NCBI GenBank assembly: GCA_945927915.1
Contig: CAMEMX010000069.1
Location: forward strand, 1 to 7,518
Direction: 5' to 3'
Source: an uncultured Clostridia bacterium
GTDB lineage: Bacteria; Bacillota; Clostridia; Oscillospirales; Oscillospiraceae
DNA: 7,518 nucleotides
Part shown: positions 1 through 5,542 of the stretch, piece by piece
How positions within the stretch are numbered: the first letter of the stretch is position 1
How the letters are laid out: each line of letters starts with the position of its first letter
Translations under genes and position numbers: made by a program
Notes under the pieces: model-generated
The model's input: only the letters and a program-made list of their open reading frames with translations
The model's database searches: none
Told to the model about the DNA's origin: nothing

Positions 1-911
1 ACGAAGACGCTGCCCTCGAGCGCGTAGGTGATCTTGCCGTTTAAGCCCGCGGCGATGGTCGTGACAAGTCCATGGCGGCTTTCGCACGGCGTGTCGCCCG
101 TGTGCATCAGGAGAAAGCAGCCCGTGCCGTAGGTGTTTTTCGCGTCGCCGCGCGCAAAGCAGCACTGCCCGAACAGCGCGGCCTGCTGGTCGCCGGCGAT
201 GCCCGCGATGGGGATCTTGCAGCCCTGCACGTTGCAGTAGCCCAGGATCCCGCTGCTGTCGCGCACCTGCGGAAGCATCTGCATCGGAATATGCAGCGCT
301 GCGGTGAGCTTCTCGTCCCAGCAGAGCTTGTGGATGTCAAAGAGCATCGTGCGCGAGGCGTTGGTATAGTCCGTCGCGTGCACCGCGCCGCCCGTCAGCT
401 TCCACAGGAGCCAGCTATCGACCGTGCCGAAGAGCAGCTCACCGCGTTCGGCGCGCTCCTGCGCGCCGTCGACATGATCGAGGATCCAGCGGATCTTCGT
501 CGCGGAAAAATAGGCGTCGAGCACAAGGCCCGTCTTCTCCTTGATGTACGACTCCCAGCCCTCGGCACGCAGGCGGTCGCACAGCTCCGCCGTGCGGCGG
601 CACTGCCAGACGATGGCGTTATAGATCGGCTTACCCGTCGCCTTCTCCCAGACGACGGTCGTCTCGCGCTGGTTGGTAATGCCGATGGCGGCGATCTCCG
701 ACGGGTCGATGCCGCCGCGGACGATGGCCTCCATCATCACGCCGTACTGCCCGGAGTACAGCTCCATCGGGTCGTGCTCGACCCAGCCGGAGCGCGGATA
801 GATCTGCGGGAACTCCTTCTGCGCGACGGCGACGATATTCTGCGCACGGTCAAAGACGATGGCGCGGCTGGAGGTCGTGCCCTGGTCGAGCGCGACAATG
901 TATTTTTTCAT
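1..911 (-). CDS. glpK: Glycerol kinase, N-terminal part (cut at window edge)
   Basis: This FGGY-family kinase phosphorylates glycerol with ATP to sn-glycerol 3-phosphate in the cytoplasm. The 303 visible residues (family about 500) start [16 protein letters not shown], the first phosphate-binding segment. By alignment from memory with E. coli GlpK, the glycerol-binding residues are Arg82-Glu83 (in ITNQRETT), Trp102, Tyr134 and Asp241 (in [13 protein letters not shown]). The segment YGTGCFLL begins the second ATPase subdomain, and the C-terminus lies beyond position 1. The ATG at 909-911 is chosen because an AAGGAGA site (921-927) lies 9 bases upstream. The gene follows the nucleoside kinase gene by 25 bases with no terminator or promoter visible between them, so the two are probably co-transcribed from the promoter near 1910. 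The loop that carries the HPr-phosphorylated histidine in enterococcal GlpK has no histidine here ([16 protein letters not shown]). The assignment is very secure. Confidence 0.96.
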   Translation of the reverse strand, partial: MKKYIVALDQGTTSSRAIVFDRAQNIVAVAQKEFPQIYPRSGWVEHDPMELYSGQYGVMMEAIVRGGIDPSEIAAIGITNQRETTVVWEKATGKPIYNAIVWQCRRTAELCDRLRAEGWESYIKEKTGLVLDAYFSATKIRWILDHVDGAQERAERGELLFGTVDSWLLWKLTGGAVHATDYTNASRTMLFDIHKLCWDEKLTAALHIPMQMLPQVRDSSGILGYCNVQGCKIPIAGIAGDQQAALFGQCCFARGDAKNTYGTGCFLLMHTGDTPCESRHGLVTTIAAGLNGKITYALEGSVF

Positions 912-936
912 TTTTATATCTCTCCTTGATCTCCGG

Positions 937-1854
937 TCAATAGGCCAGCTCGCTGCCGCCGATGAATTCGCGCAGCAGGGAGTCGCGCGGCACCAGCGCA
1001 GGATCCACATCCGGCAGCTCGCGCATGACCTCCGCCAGATCGGCAAGGTCGGGATACTGCGGCAGAAGCGCCTCCAGATCGGCAAGCAGGTACGGCCGGT
1101 AGACGCCCAGCTCGGCGGAGTAGAACGAATCCACGCTGCAATGGGCGCGGGGCTTGAAGGGCATGATATACTTCTGCTCGCCCTGGTCGACGCGCTCGCG
1201 CATCCCGATCGTCTCGGTCAGCGCACGACCGCGACCCGTGTGGTCGCGCAGGAGCCTGCGCGCAAGGCGCACCTTGGACGGATGAAGAACCGAACCGTCG
1301 TGCGCGGTGATGCGGGTACGGACGGAGACATAGATGCGCGTGGTCTGCTCGTCATAGCCCGTGACCTCGGGGTTGAGGGCATGGATGCCCTCCATAATGA
1401 CCAGCTCGCCCGGCCTGCGCCGCAGCGTTCTGCCGTCAAAGACGCGCTTGCTCGTCTTGAAATCGTAGCGCGGAAGCTCGACCTCCTCGCAGGCGAGGAT
1501 CTTGCCGAGATGCGCACGGAAAAACGGAATGTCTACCCGCGTGGGCTTCTCCAGATCGAGCTTGTTCTCCTTCAGAAGCGCAAGCTCCTGCTCCGTCAGC
1601 GGTGAAAAATAGTCGTCCATTTGCAGGGTGTGCGTCTCCATGCCGATGCGGTCGAGCTCACGCTCGATGAGCAGAGCGGTCGTCGTCTTGCCCGAGCCGG
1701 AGGGCCCGGCCAGCAGGATCACGGGGCGCTTGTCGGCGTTCTGCGCCGCCAGCGCCGCCGCCTGATGGATCTGCGCGAAATAATGCTGCCGGTCACTCTC
1801 AATGACCGCGGCAGGATCGGTCAATAACAGCGCGGAAAGCTGCTCGGTCGTCAT
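937..1854 (-). CDS. Uridine kinase-like nucleoside kinase (P-loop, PRK/URK family)
   Basis: This is a 305-residue cytoplasmic P-loop kinase of the phosphoribulokinase/uridine kinase family, expected to phosphorylate a nucleoside such as uridine or cytidine using ATP or GTP. The exact substrate is not readable from the sequence. The Walker A motif [10 protein letters not shown] starts at Gly50. QMDDYF at 78-83 matches the catalytic Asp region of uridine kinases (usual form LDDFY). RYDFKTSKR and IMEGIHALN follow in the expected order. The first 43 residues have no recognisable domain. Many Clostridia carry a longer homologue of about 550 residues with a TGS/threonyl-tRNA-synthetase-like N-terminus; that part is absent here. 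The ATG at 1852-1854 is supported by AAAGGAG (1864-1870) 9 bases upstream. It is the first gene of a leftward pair with glpK. A distant alternative is another kinase of the family, such as pantothenate kinase or phosphoribulokinase, but the DDYF and EGIHALN motifs fit the nucleoside group better. Confidence 0.85.
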   Translation of the reverse strand: MTTEQLSALLLTDPAAVIESDRQHYFAQIHQAAALAAQNADKRPVILLAGPSGSGKTTTALLIERELDRIGMETHTLQMDDYFSPLTEQELALLKENKLDLEKPTRVDIPFFRAHLGKILACEEVELPRYDFKTSKRVFDGRTLRRRPGELVIMEGIHALNPEVTGYDEQTTRIYVSVRTRITAHDGSVLHPSKVRLARRLLRDHTGRGRALTETIGMRERVDQGEQKYIMPFKPRAHCSVDSFYSAELGVYRPYLLADLEALLPQYPDLADLAEVMRELPDVDPALVPRDSLLREFIGGSELAY

Positions 1855-1907
1855 ACTACACTACTCCTTTGCCGATGTAACCATTATTTTTTATCAGTTA
1901 TTTTAAC

Positions 1908-1916
1908 ATTATATCA
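1908..1916 (-). promoter_or_regulatory. Extended -10 promoter for the nucleoside kinase-glpK pair
   Basis: Read on the minus strand, this stretch is TGATATAAT, a perfect extended -10 (TGnTATAAT). It lies 54 bases upstream of the kinase start codon, in an AT-rich region. No good -35 hexamer is found 16-18 bases further upstream (the 17-base position reads ACCCAA), which is tolerated for extended -10 promoters. No operator or CRE-like site was recognised next to it. Confidence 0.65.
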
Positions 1917-1977
1917 TATTGCCCTGCGGTTTGGGTATCCCCTTCGGCAAAATTTGTGCTGTTTGACGAAAACATTT

Positions 1978-2002
1978 CCTTGAAAAACCGTCTTTTTCAG
2001 GG
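1978..2002. repeat. Inverted repeat upstream of the MATE promoter
   Basis: The arms at 1978-1987 (CCTTGAAAAA) and 1993-2002 (TTTTTCAGGG) are complementary over 10 pairs, including one T-G, around the 5-base centre CCGTC. The core TGAAAAA/TTTTTCA is perfect. The repeat ends 9 bases before the -35 hexamer of the MATE promoter and lies on the upstream side of the leftward promoter. It could be an operator for a dimeric regulator. As a terminator it is unconvincing because no gene ends next to it. Confidence 0.4.
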
Positions 2003-2011
2003 CTCCTCCCC

Positions 2012-2040
2012 TTGCTTTTTGCAGCGGATATACATATAAT
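2012..2040 (+). promoter_or_regulatory. Sigma-A type promoter for the MATE gene
   Basis: The -35 hexamer TTGCTT (2012-2017) and a perfect -10 TATAAT (2035-2040) are separated by exactly 17 bases. Transcription should start near 2046-2048, giving a leader of about 35 bases before the ATG at 2083. Confidence 0.75.
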
Positions 2041-2062
2041 AGATTCGTTTAAGAATATTATC

Positions 2063-2068
2063 AGGAGA
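2063..2068 (+). promoter_or_regulatory. Ribosome binding site of the MATE gene
   Basis: AGGAGA lies 14 bases before the ATG at 2083, longer than the usual 6-10. No in-frame ATG, GTG or TTG lies closer, and the next ATG is at 2107 (Met9), so 2083 remains the best start. The wide spacing may lower translation. Confidence 0.6.
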
Positions 2069-2082
2069 ATCGTGAAATTACT

Positions 2083-3489
2083 ATGGAATCGTTGAAAGAA
2101 AACAAAATGGGCGTGCGACCGGTCGGACGGCTGCTGTTTTCCATGGCGCTGCCGATGGCGCTGTCCATGCTCGTGCAGGCGCTTTACAACGTCGTCGACA
2201 GCGCCTTCGTCGCCAAAATCTCCGACGTCAATCAGGACGCGCTGAATGCCGTCTCCCTTGCCTTCCCAGTGCAGAACATCATGATCGGCGTGGCCACCGG
2301 CATCGCCGTCGGCGTCAATGCCCTGCTCTCGCGCGCTCTGGGCGAGAAAAATCAGGACGAGGTCAACCGCTCGGCGCTGAACGGCCTCTTCCTTGCCCTG
2401 TGCGGCACGGTACTGGCCGCCCTGTTCGGCATCTTCGGCGCGGAGGCGTTCATGCGCTCGCAGACGCACAATCCCGCCGTCATCGCATATGGCACAAGCT
2501 ATATTCGCATCATCACCATCGTCTCGTTCGGCATCTTCGGTGAGATCATCTTTGAGCGTCTGCTGCAATCGACCGGGCGCACCGCTTACACCCTCATCAC
2601 GCAGGGCACCGGCGCCGTCATCAACATCATCCTCGATCCGATCCTGATCTTCGGCCTGTGCGGAATGCCGCGCCTGGAGGTCGCAGGCGCCGCCGTCGCT
2701 ACCGTCGCCGGCCAGATCGTCGCCTTTGTGCTGGCGCTGATCCTGAACATCCGCAAGAATCCCGACGTGCATCTGAAGTTGCGCGGCTTCCGCCCCGAAG
2801 GGCGGATGATCCGCCGCATCCTCGCCATCGGCGTGCCGTCGATGATCATGGTCGCCATCGGCTCGGCGATGTACTACGGCTTCAACCGCATTCTGATGCG
2901 CTTTGAGGCGGTGCAGGTCGGGCTGGGCGAACTGGGCACCGCCGTGTTCGGCGCGTACTTCAAGCTGCAGAGTTTCATCTTCATGCCCGTGTTCGGCATC
3001 AACAACGCCGTCCTCGCCATCGCCGCCTACAACTACGGTGCGCGCAAGCCCAAGCGTATCATGCAGGTCATGCGCTGCGGCGCGTTCGGCGCTGCCACGC
3101 TGATGCTCCTCGGCATCGCCGCGTTCCAGCTCTTCCCGCAGCAGCTTCTGGCGCTGTTCAACGCCAACGAGCAGATGCTCACGGTCGGCGTGCCCGCGCT
3201 AAAGCGGCTGTCGCTTCCCTTCGTCTTCGCCGGACCGTGCATCATTTTCGGCGGCGTGTTCCAGGCGCTCGGCAAGAGCGTTTACAGCATGATCACCTCG
3301 ATCGCGCGTCAGGTCGTCGTGCTGCTGCCCGCCGCCTATCTGCTGTCGCTGACGGGTGAGATCGATGCCGTCTGGTTCGCCTTCCCCATCGCGGAGATCG
3401 CCTCTCTTGCGGTGTCCGTCGTGATGATGGTGACGCTTTACCGCAAAAAAATCAAGCCGCTCTACGCTTTTGAAGAAAAAACTACTTGA
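2083..3489 (+). CDS. MATE family multidrug/organic cation efflux transporter
   Basis: This 468-residue membrane protein belongs to the MATE (MatE/NorM-DinF-like) family, which exports drugs, toxic cations or metabolites in exchange for Na+ or H+. Its length matches the usual 440-480. About twelve hydrophobic segments can be traced in two similar halves. The first half opens with LPMALSMLVQALYNVVDSAF (residues 23-42) and contains QSTGRT (162-167) and LDPILIFG (184-191). The second half opens near IGVPSMIMVAIGSAMYYGF (249-267) and contains AYNYGA (315-320) and QALGKS (394-399). The paired Q-x-x-G-R/K motifs and NYGA are typical of the large clostridial MATE group. The C-terminus is short, basic and cytoplasmic. 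Substrate cannot be told from the sequence. The gene has its own promoter, and no terminator lies between its stop codon and the aromatic operon promoter, whose -35 overlaps the stop. A functional link to aromatic amino acids is possible but unsupported. Confidence 0.93.
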   Translation: MESLKENKMGVRPVGRLLFSMALPMALSMLVQALYNVVDSAFVAKISDVNQDALNAVSLAFPVQNIMIGVATGIAVGVNALLSRALGEKNQDEVNRSALNGLFLALCGTVLAALFGIFGAEAFMRSQTHNPAVIAYGTSYIRIITIVSFGIFGEIIFERLLQSTGRTAYTLITQGTGAVINIILDPILIFGLCGMPRLEVAGAAVATVAGQIVAFVLALILNIRKNPDVHLKLRGFRPEGRMIRRILAIGVPSMIMVAIGSAMYYGFNRILMRFEAVQVGLGELGTAVFGAYFKLQSFIFMPVFGINNAVLAIAAYNYGARKPKRIMQVMRCGAFGAATLMLLGIAAFQLFPQQLLALFNANEQMLTVGVPALKRLSLPFVFAGPCIIFGGVFQALGKSVYSMITSIARQVVVLLPAAYLLSLTGEIDAVWFAFPIAEIASLAVSVVMMVTLYRKKIKPLYAFEEKTT

Positions 3490-3514
3490 AAAGCGCAGAT
3501 TCGCGTGCTATAAT
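3486..3514 (+). promoter_or_regulatory. Promoter of the aromatic operon
   Basis: A near-consensus sigma-A promoter: -35 TTGAAA (3486-3491), a 17-base spacer, and an extended -10 TGCTATAAT whose hexamer is 3509-3514. The -35 contains the TGA stop codon of the MATE gene (3487-3489). Transcription should start near 3520-3522, only a few bases before the leader peptide ribosome binding site at 3527. Confidence 0.85.
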
Positions 3515-3540
3515 CGAGAAAAAGTGAAAGGAGAATCTTC

Positions 3541-3615
3541 ATGCGTTATTTCGTGTTTGCTTTTACGTTTTTCTATTACTTCGGTAATAGCGATTCGTGC
3601 TGCAAACAGAAATAA
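3541..3615 (+). CDS. Phe/Tyr-rich leader peptide of the aromatic operon
   Basis: This is a 24-codon ORF, ATG at 3541 to TAA at 3613-3615, preceded by an ideal AAAGGAG (3527-3533) with 7-base spacing and a strong promoter. Residues 3-14 read YFVFAFTFFYYF: six Phe and three Tyr in twelve codons. The tail is polar (GNSDSCCKQK) and there is no Trp codon. Composition and position, between a promoter and an intrinsic terminator and ahead of the first enzyme of aromatic biosynthesis, match ribosome-attenuation leader peptides such as enterobacterial PheL. The inferred role is sensing: ribosomes stall in the run when charged tRNA-Phe or tRNA-Tyr is scarce, and this shifts the downstream RNA fold toward readthrough. 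The peptide itself probably has no function after synthesis. The main alternative, a short hydrophobic membrane peptide, does not account for the mutually exclusive RNA folds around it. Confidence 0.85.
   Translation: MRYFVFAFTFFYYFGNSDSCCKQK
3573..3590 (+). other. UUCG-tetraloop hairpin inside the leader peptide
   Basis: CTATTAC (3573-3579) and GTAATAG (3584-3590) form a perfect 7-bp stem closed by the very stable C(UUCG)G tetraloop. Its left arm and loop encode Tyr12-Tyr13-Phe14. It may serve as the early pause hairpin that couples RNA polymerase to the leading ribosome, and as the cap of the anti-antiterminator. Confidence 0.75.
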
Positions 3616-3652
3616 ACGGTAGATCCTCTTACGCGACATATCGTTCATTTGT

Positions 3653-3693
3653 AGGCTGCACGGAATTTCCCTTCGTGCAGCCTTTTCTATTCT
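3653..3693 (+). terminator. Rho-independent terminator of the aromatic attenuator
   Basis: The left arm 3653-3664 (AGGCTGCACGGA) and right arm 3672-3683 form a 12-bp stem with one G-U pair and a 7-base loop (3665-3671). The U-rich run TTTTCTATTCT (3683-3693) follows. It ends 20 bases before the aroF start codon, so it can only be conditional for the operon. It is also the first terminator downstream of the MATE gene. Confidence 0.88.
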
Positions 3694-3696
3694 CAA

Positions 3697-3704
3697 AAAA
3701 GGAG
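3697..3704 (+). promoter_or_regulatory. Ribosome binding site that fixes the aroF start
   Basis: AAAAGGAG ends 9 bases before the ATG at 3714. The open frame extends upstream to a GTG at 3597, but that would run through the leader stop region and the terminator. This site therefore decides the start. Confidence 0.85.
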
Positions 3705-3713
3705 CCGATTACC

Positions 3714-4718
3714 ATGATTACCGTACTCAGACAGGGCACCACCCAGGCGCAGATGGAGCATTTGATCGCGTGGCTGCGCGCGCAGGGACTTGACGTCCAC
3801 ATCTCGCATGGGCATGATTATACCATCCTCGGCCTGATCGGCGACACCGGAAAGATCGACATGGATCTGCTTGCCAGCCTCGACATCGTCGAATCCGTCA
3901 AGCGCGTGACCGAGCCGTTCAAGCAGTGCAACCGTCAGTTCCACCCGGACGACACCGTCATCACCGTCGGCAACGCGAAGATCGGCGGCGGCAACTTCTG
4001 CATGATCGCAGGCCCCTGCTCCGTCGAGACCGAGGAGCAGATCATCGAGGTCGCCGAGAAGGTCAAGGCTGCCGGCGCGGACATCCTGCGCGGCGGCGCG
4101 TTCAAACCGCGCACCTCGCCATATGACTTCCAGGGGCTCAAGGGCGAGGGCATCCGCCTGCTTTTGGAGGCGAAGAAGGCCACCGGTCTTCCCATCGTCA
4201 CGGAGATCATGAACGCGAACTACCTCGACCTCTTTGAAGACGTCGACATCATTCAGGTCGGCGCGCGGAATATGCAGAATTTTGACCTCCTGAAGGAGCT
4301 GGGCAAGACGAACAAGCCCATTCTGCTCAAGCGCGGCCTCGCCAACACGCTCAAGGAATTCCTGATGAGCGCGGAATATATCATGTCGGAGGGCAATCAG
4401 AACATCATCCTCTGCGAGCGCGGCATCCGCACCTTTGACACCTACTCGCGCAACACCCTTGACCTCACCGCCGTGCCCGCGCTGCACGAAATGTCGCATC
4501 TTCCCGTTGTCATCGACCCCAGCCACGCCACCGGCAAGGTGCGCTTTGTCCCGTCGATGGCGCTTGCCGCCGTGGCCGCAGGCGCCGACGGCGTCATGGT
4601 CGAGGTGCATAATGACCCGATGCACGCCTGGTGTGACGGTGCGCAGTCGCTGAAACCGGAGCAGTTTGCTGAGCTTGCGCAGAAGATGCGCGTGGTCAGA
4701 GAGGCGGTCGCGCAATGA
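3714..4718 (+). CDS. aroF: 3-deoxy-7-phosphoheptulonate (DAHP) synthase, type I-beta
   Basis: This enzyme condenses phosphoenolpyruvate with erythrose 4-phosphate to DAHP, the committed step of the shikimate pathway, in the cytoplasm. The 334 residues match the Thermotoga-type enzyme (about 338). Residues 1 to about 66 form the ferredoxin-like regulatory domain (MITVLRQGTTQAQMEHLI...). In Thermotoga this domain mediates feedback inhibition by Tyr and Phe. The TIM barrel follows, with IAGPCSVE, GGAFKPRTSPYDFQG, TEIMN, QVGARNMQNF, LLKRG and DPSHATGK. The four metal ligands expected for the family are Cys102, His271, Glu297 and Asp308. There is no fused chorismate mutase. The gene is the first structural gene after the attenuator, and its TGA overlaps the tyrA ATG (ATGA, 4 bases), implying translational coupling. 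Control at two levels by the same amino acids, transcription by leader translation and activity by the N-terminal domain, is inferred. Confidence 0.96.
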   Translation: MITVLRQGTTQAQMEHLIAWLRAQGLDVHISHGHDYTILGLIGDTGKIDMDLLASLDIVESVKRVTEPFKQCNRQFHPDDTVITVGNAKIGGGNFCMIAGPCSVETEEQIIEVAEKVKAAGADILRGGAFKPRTSPYDFQGLKGEGIRLLLEAKKATGLPIVTEIMNANYLDLFEDVDIIQVGARNMQNFDLLKELGKTNKPILLKRGLANTLKEFLMSAEYIMSEGNQNIILCERGIRTFDTYSRNTLDLTAVPALHEMSHLPVVIDPSHATGKVRFVPSMALAAVAAGADGVMVEVHNDPMHAWCDGAQSLKPEQFAELAQKMRVVREAVAQ

Positions 4719-5542
4719 CCGCCGGCATCGTCGGCCTCGGACTGATCGGCGGTTCGCTGGCGCGGGCGTATCACGACGCCGGCTGGCGCGTGCTGGCGCA
4801 CAACCGCAGCACCTCCGTGACGGAATTCGCGCAGATGGCGGGCGCGGTGGACGCGCCGCTGACAAAGGACAACCTTTCCGAATGCGACCTGCTGCTTCTG
4901 GCGGTCTATCCGCAGGCGGCGGCGGAGTATTTGGAGGATAACGCGGAGATCATCGACAAAAACGCCGTCGTGATCGACTGCTGCGGTACAAAGCGGGACA
5001 TCTGCGCCGTCGGCTTCCGTCTGGCGCGGGAGCACGGCTTCCTGTTCGTCGGCGGACACCCGATGGCAGGCACGCACTTTTCCGGCTTCAAATACAGCCG
5101 CGCGACCCTCTTTAAGGGCGCGCCGATGGTGCTCGTGCCGCCCGTGTTCGACGATATGCAGCTCATCGACCGCGTGTGCAGGCTGCTTGCGCCTCCGGCC
5201 TTCGGGCAATTCTCCGTCACCACGGCGGAAAAGCACGACGAGATGATCGCCTTCACCTCGCAGCTTGCCCACGTCGTCTCCAACGCCTATGTCAAAAGCC
5301 CGACCGCGAGCGCGCACAAGGGCTTTTCCGCCGGCAGCTATAAGGATCTGACCCGCGTCGCGTGGCTCAACCCGCAGATGTGGACGGAGCTGTTTCTGGA
5401 AAACAAGGACAACCTGACCCGCGAGATCGACACGCTGATCGGCGAATTGCGGCAATACCGCGACGCGATGGCGTCGGACGACCGCGAAACCCTCTGCCGC
5501 CTGCTCGACGAGGGCAAAAAACGCAAGGAGGAAGTCGGATGA
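4715..5542 (+). CDS. tyrA: Prephenate dehydrogenase (TyrA), single-domain
   Basis: This enzyme oxidatively decarboxylates prephenate to 4-hydroxyphenylpyruvate using NAD(P)+, the committed step to tyrosine. The 275 residues comprise a Rossmann domain with GLGLIGG (7-13) at the very N-terminus, then GGHPMAG around His115, then the helical dimerisation domain with QLAHVVSNA (His186) and GSYKDLTRVAWLNPQMW. His115 and His186 sit where the family has its conserved histidines. No C-terminal ACT domain is present, unlike many Gram-positive TyrA proteins, so direct tyrosine feedback through ACT is not expected. Arogenate instead of prephenate as substrate cannot be excluded from sequence. The ATG at 4715 overlaps the aroF stop. 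No strong ribosome binding site precedes it, so expression probably depends on coupling. The last codons contain AAGGAGG (5525-5531), which serves aroB. Confidence 0.93.
   Translation: MTAGIVGLGLIGGSLARAYHDAGWRVLAHNRSTSVTEFAQMAGAVDAPLTKDNLSECDLLLLAVYPQAAAEYLEDNAEIIDKNAVVIDCCGTKRDICAVGFRLAREHGFLFVGGHPMAGTHFSGFKYSRATLFKGAPMVLVPPVFDDMQLIDRVCRLLAPPAFGQFSVTTAEKHDEMIAFTSQLAHVVSNAYVKSPTASAHKGFSAGSYKDLTRVAWLNPQMWTELFLENKDNLTREIDTLIGELRQYRDAMASDDRETLCRLLDEGKKRKEEVG

Larger units (their letters stand above)
3554..3693 (+). promoter_or_regulatory. Transcription attenuator with three mutually exclusive RNA folds
   Basis: Hand folding gives three states. (1) Anti-antiterminator: TGTTTGC (3554-3560) pairs perfectly with GCAAACA (3602-3608). 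Inside it, 3564-3567 pairs with 3596-3599 (four pairs, one G-U), and the hairpin 3573-3590 caps the structure. (2) Antiterminator: TTCGTGC-T-GC (3594-3603) pairs with 3655-3664 over nine pairs (one G-U) with a single T-T mismatch. (3) Terminator: 3653-3664 pairs with 3672-3683. Strand 3594-3603 is shared by states 1 and 2, and strand 3655-3664 by states 2 and 3. A ribosome stalled at the Phe/Tyr codons would cover the left strand of state 1 and so favour the antiterminator. A ribosome reaching the stop codon at 3613 would cover strand 3602-3608 and much of 3594-3603, favouring termination. Pairings were found by eye and energies were not computed. Confidence 0.75.

Noticed and set aside
72..929. 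Long plus-strand open frame (285 codons) opposite glpK, and similar long antisense frames opposite the kinase, MATE and aro genes.
   Set aside because: GC-rich codon use creates long open antisense frames. Their translations are Arg/Ala-rich with no recognisable motif, and the opposite strand encodes well-known enzymes.
1963..1968. TTGACG as a -35 element on the plus strand.
   Set aside because: No -10-like hexamer lies 16-18 bases downstream, while TTGCTT-N17-TATAAT at 2012-2040 is clearly better.
3508..3696. Minus-strand 62-codon open frame across the leader region.
   Set aside because: It overlaps the attenuator, has no ribosome binding site or recognisable motif, and the plus-strand leader peptide and terminator explain the sequence.
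3520..3700. A T-box riboswitch controlling the aromatic operon.
   Set aside because: The leader is only about 190 bases, and neither the conserved T-box sequence nor the usual specifier stem could be found. The leader peptide model accounts for the structure seen.
3597..3713. Extension of the DAHP synthase frame upstream to a GTG at 3597 (39 extra residues).
   Set aside because: The extension runs through the attenuator terminator, has no ribosome binding site and does not resemble the family N-terminus, whereas the ATG at 3714 has AAAAGGAG 9 bases upstream.
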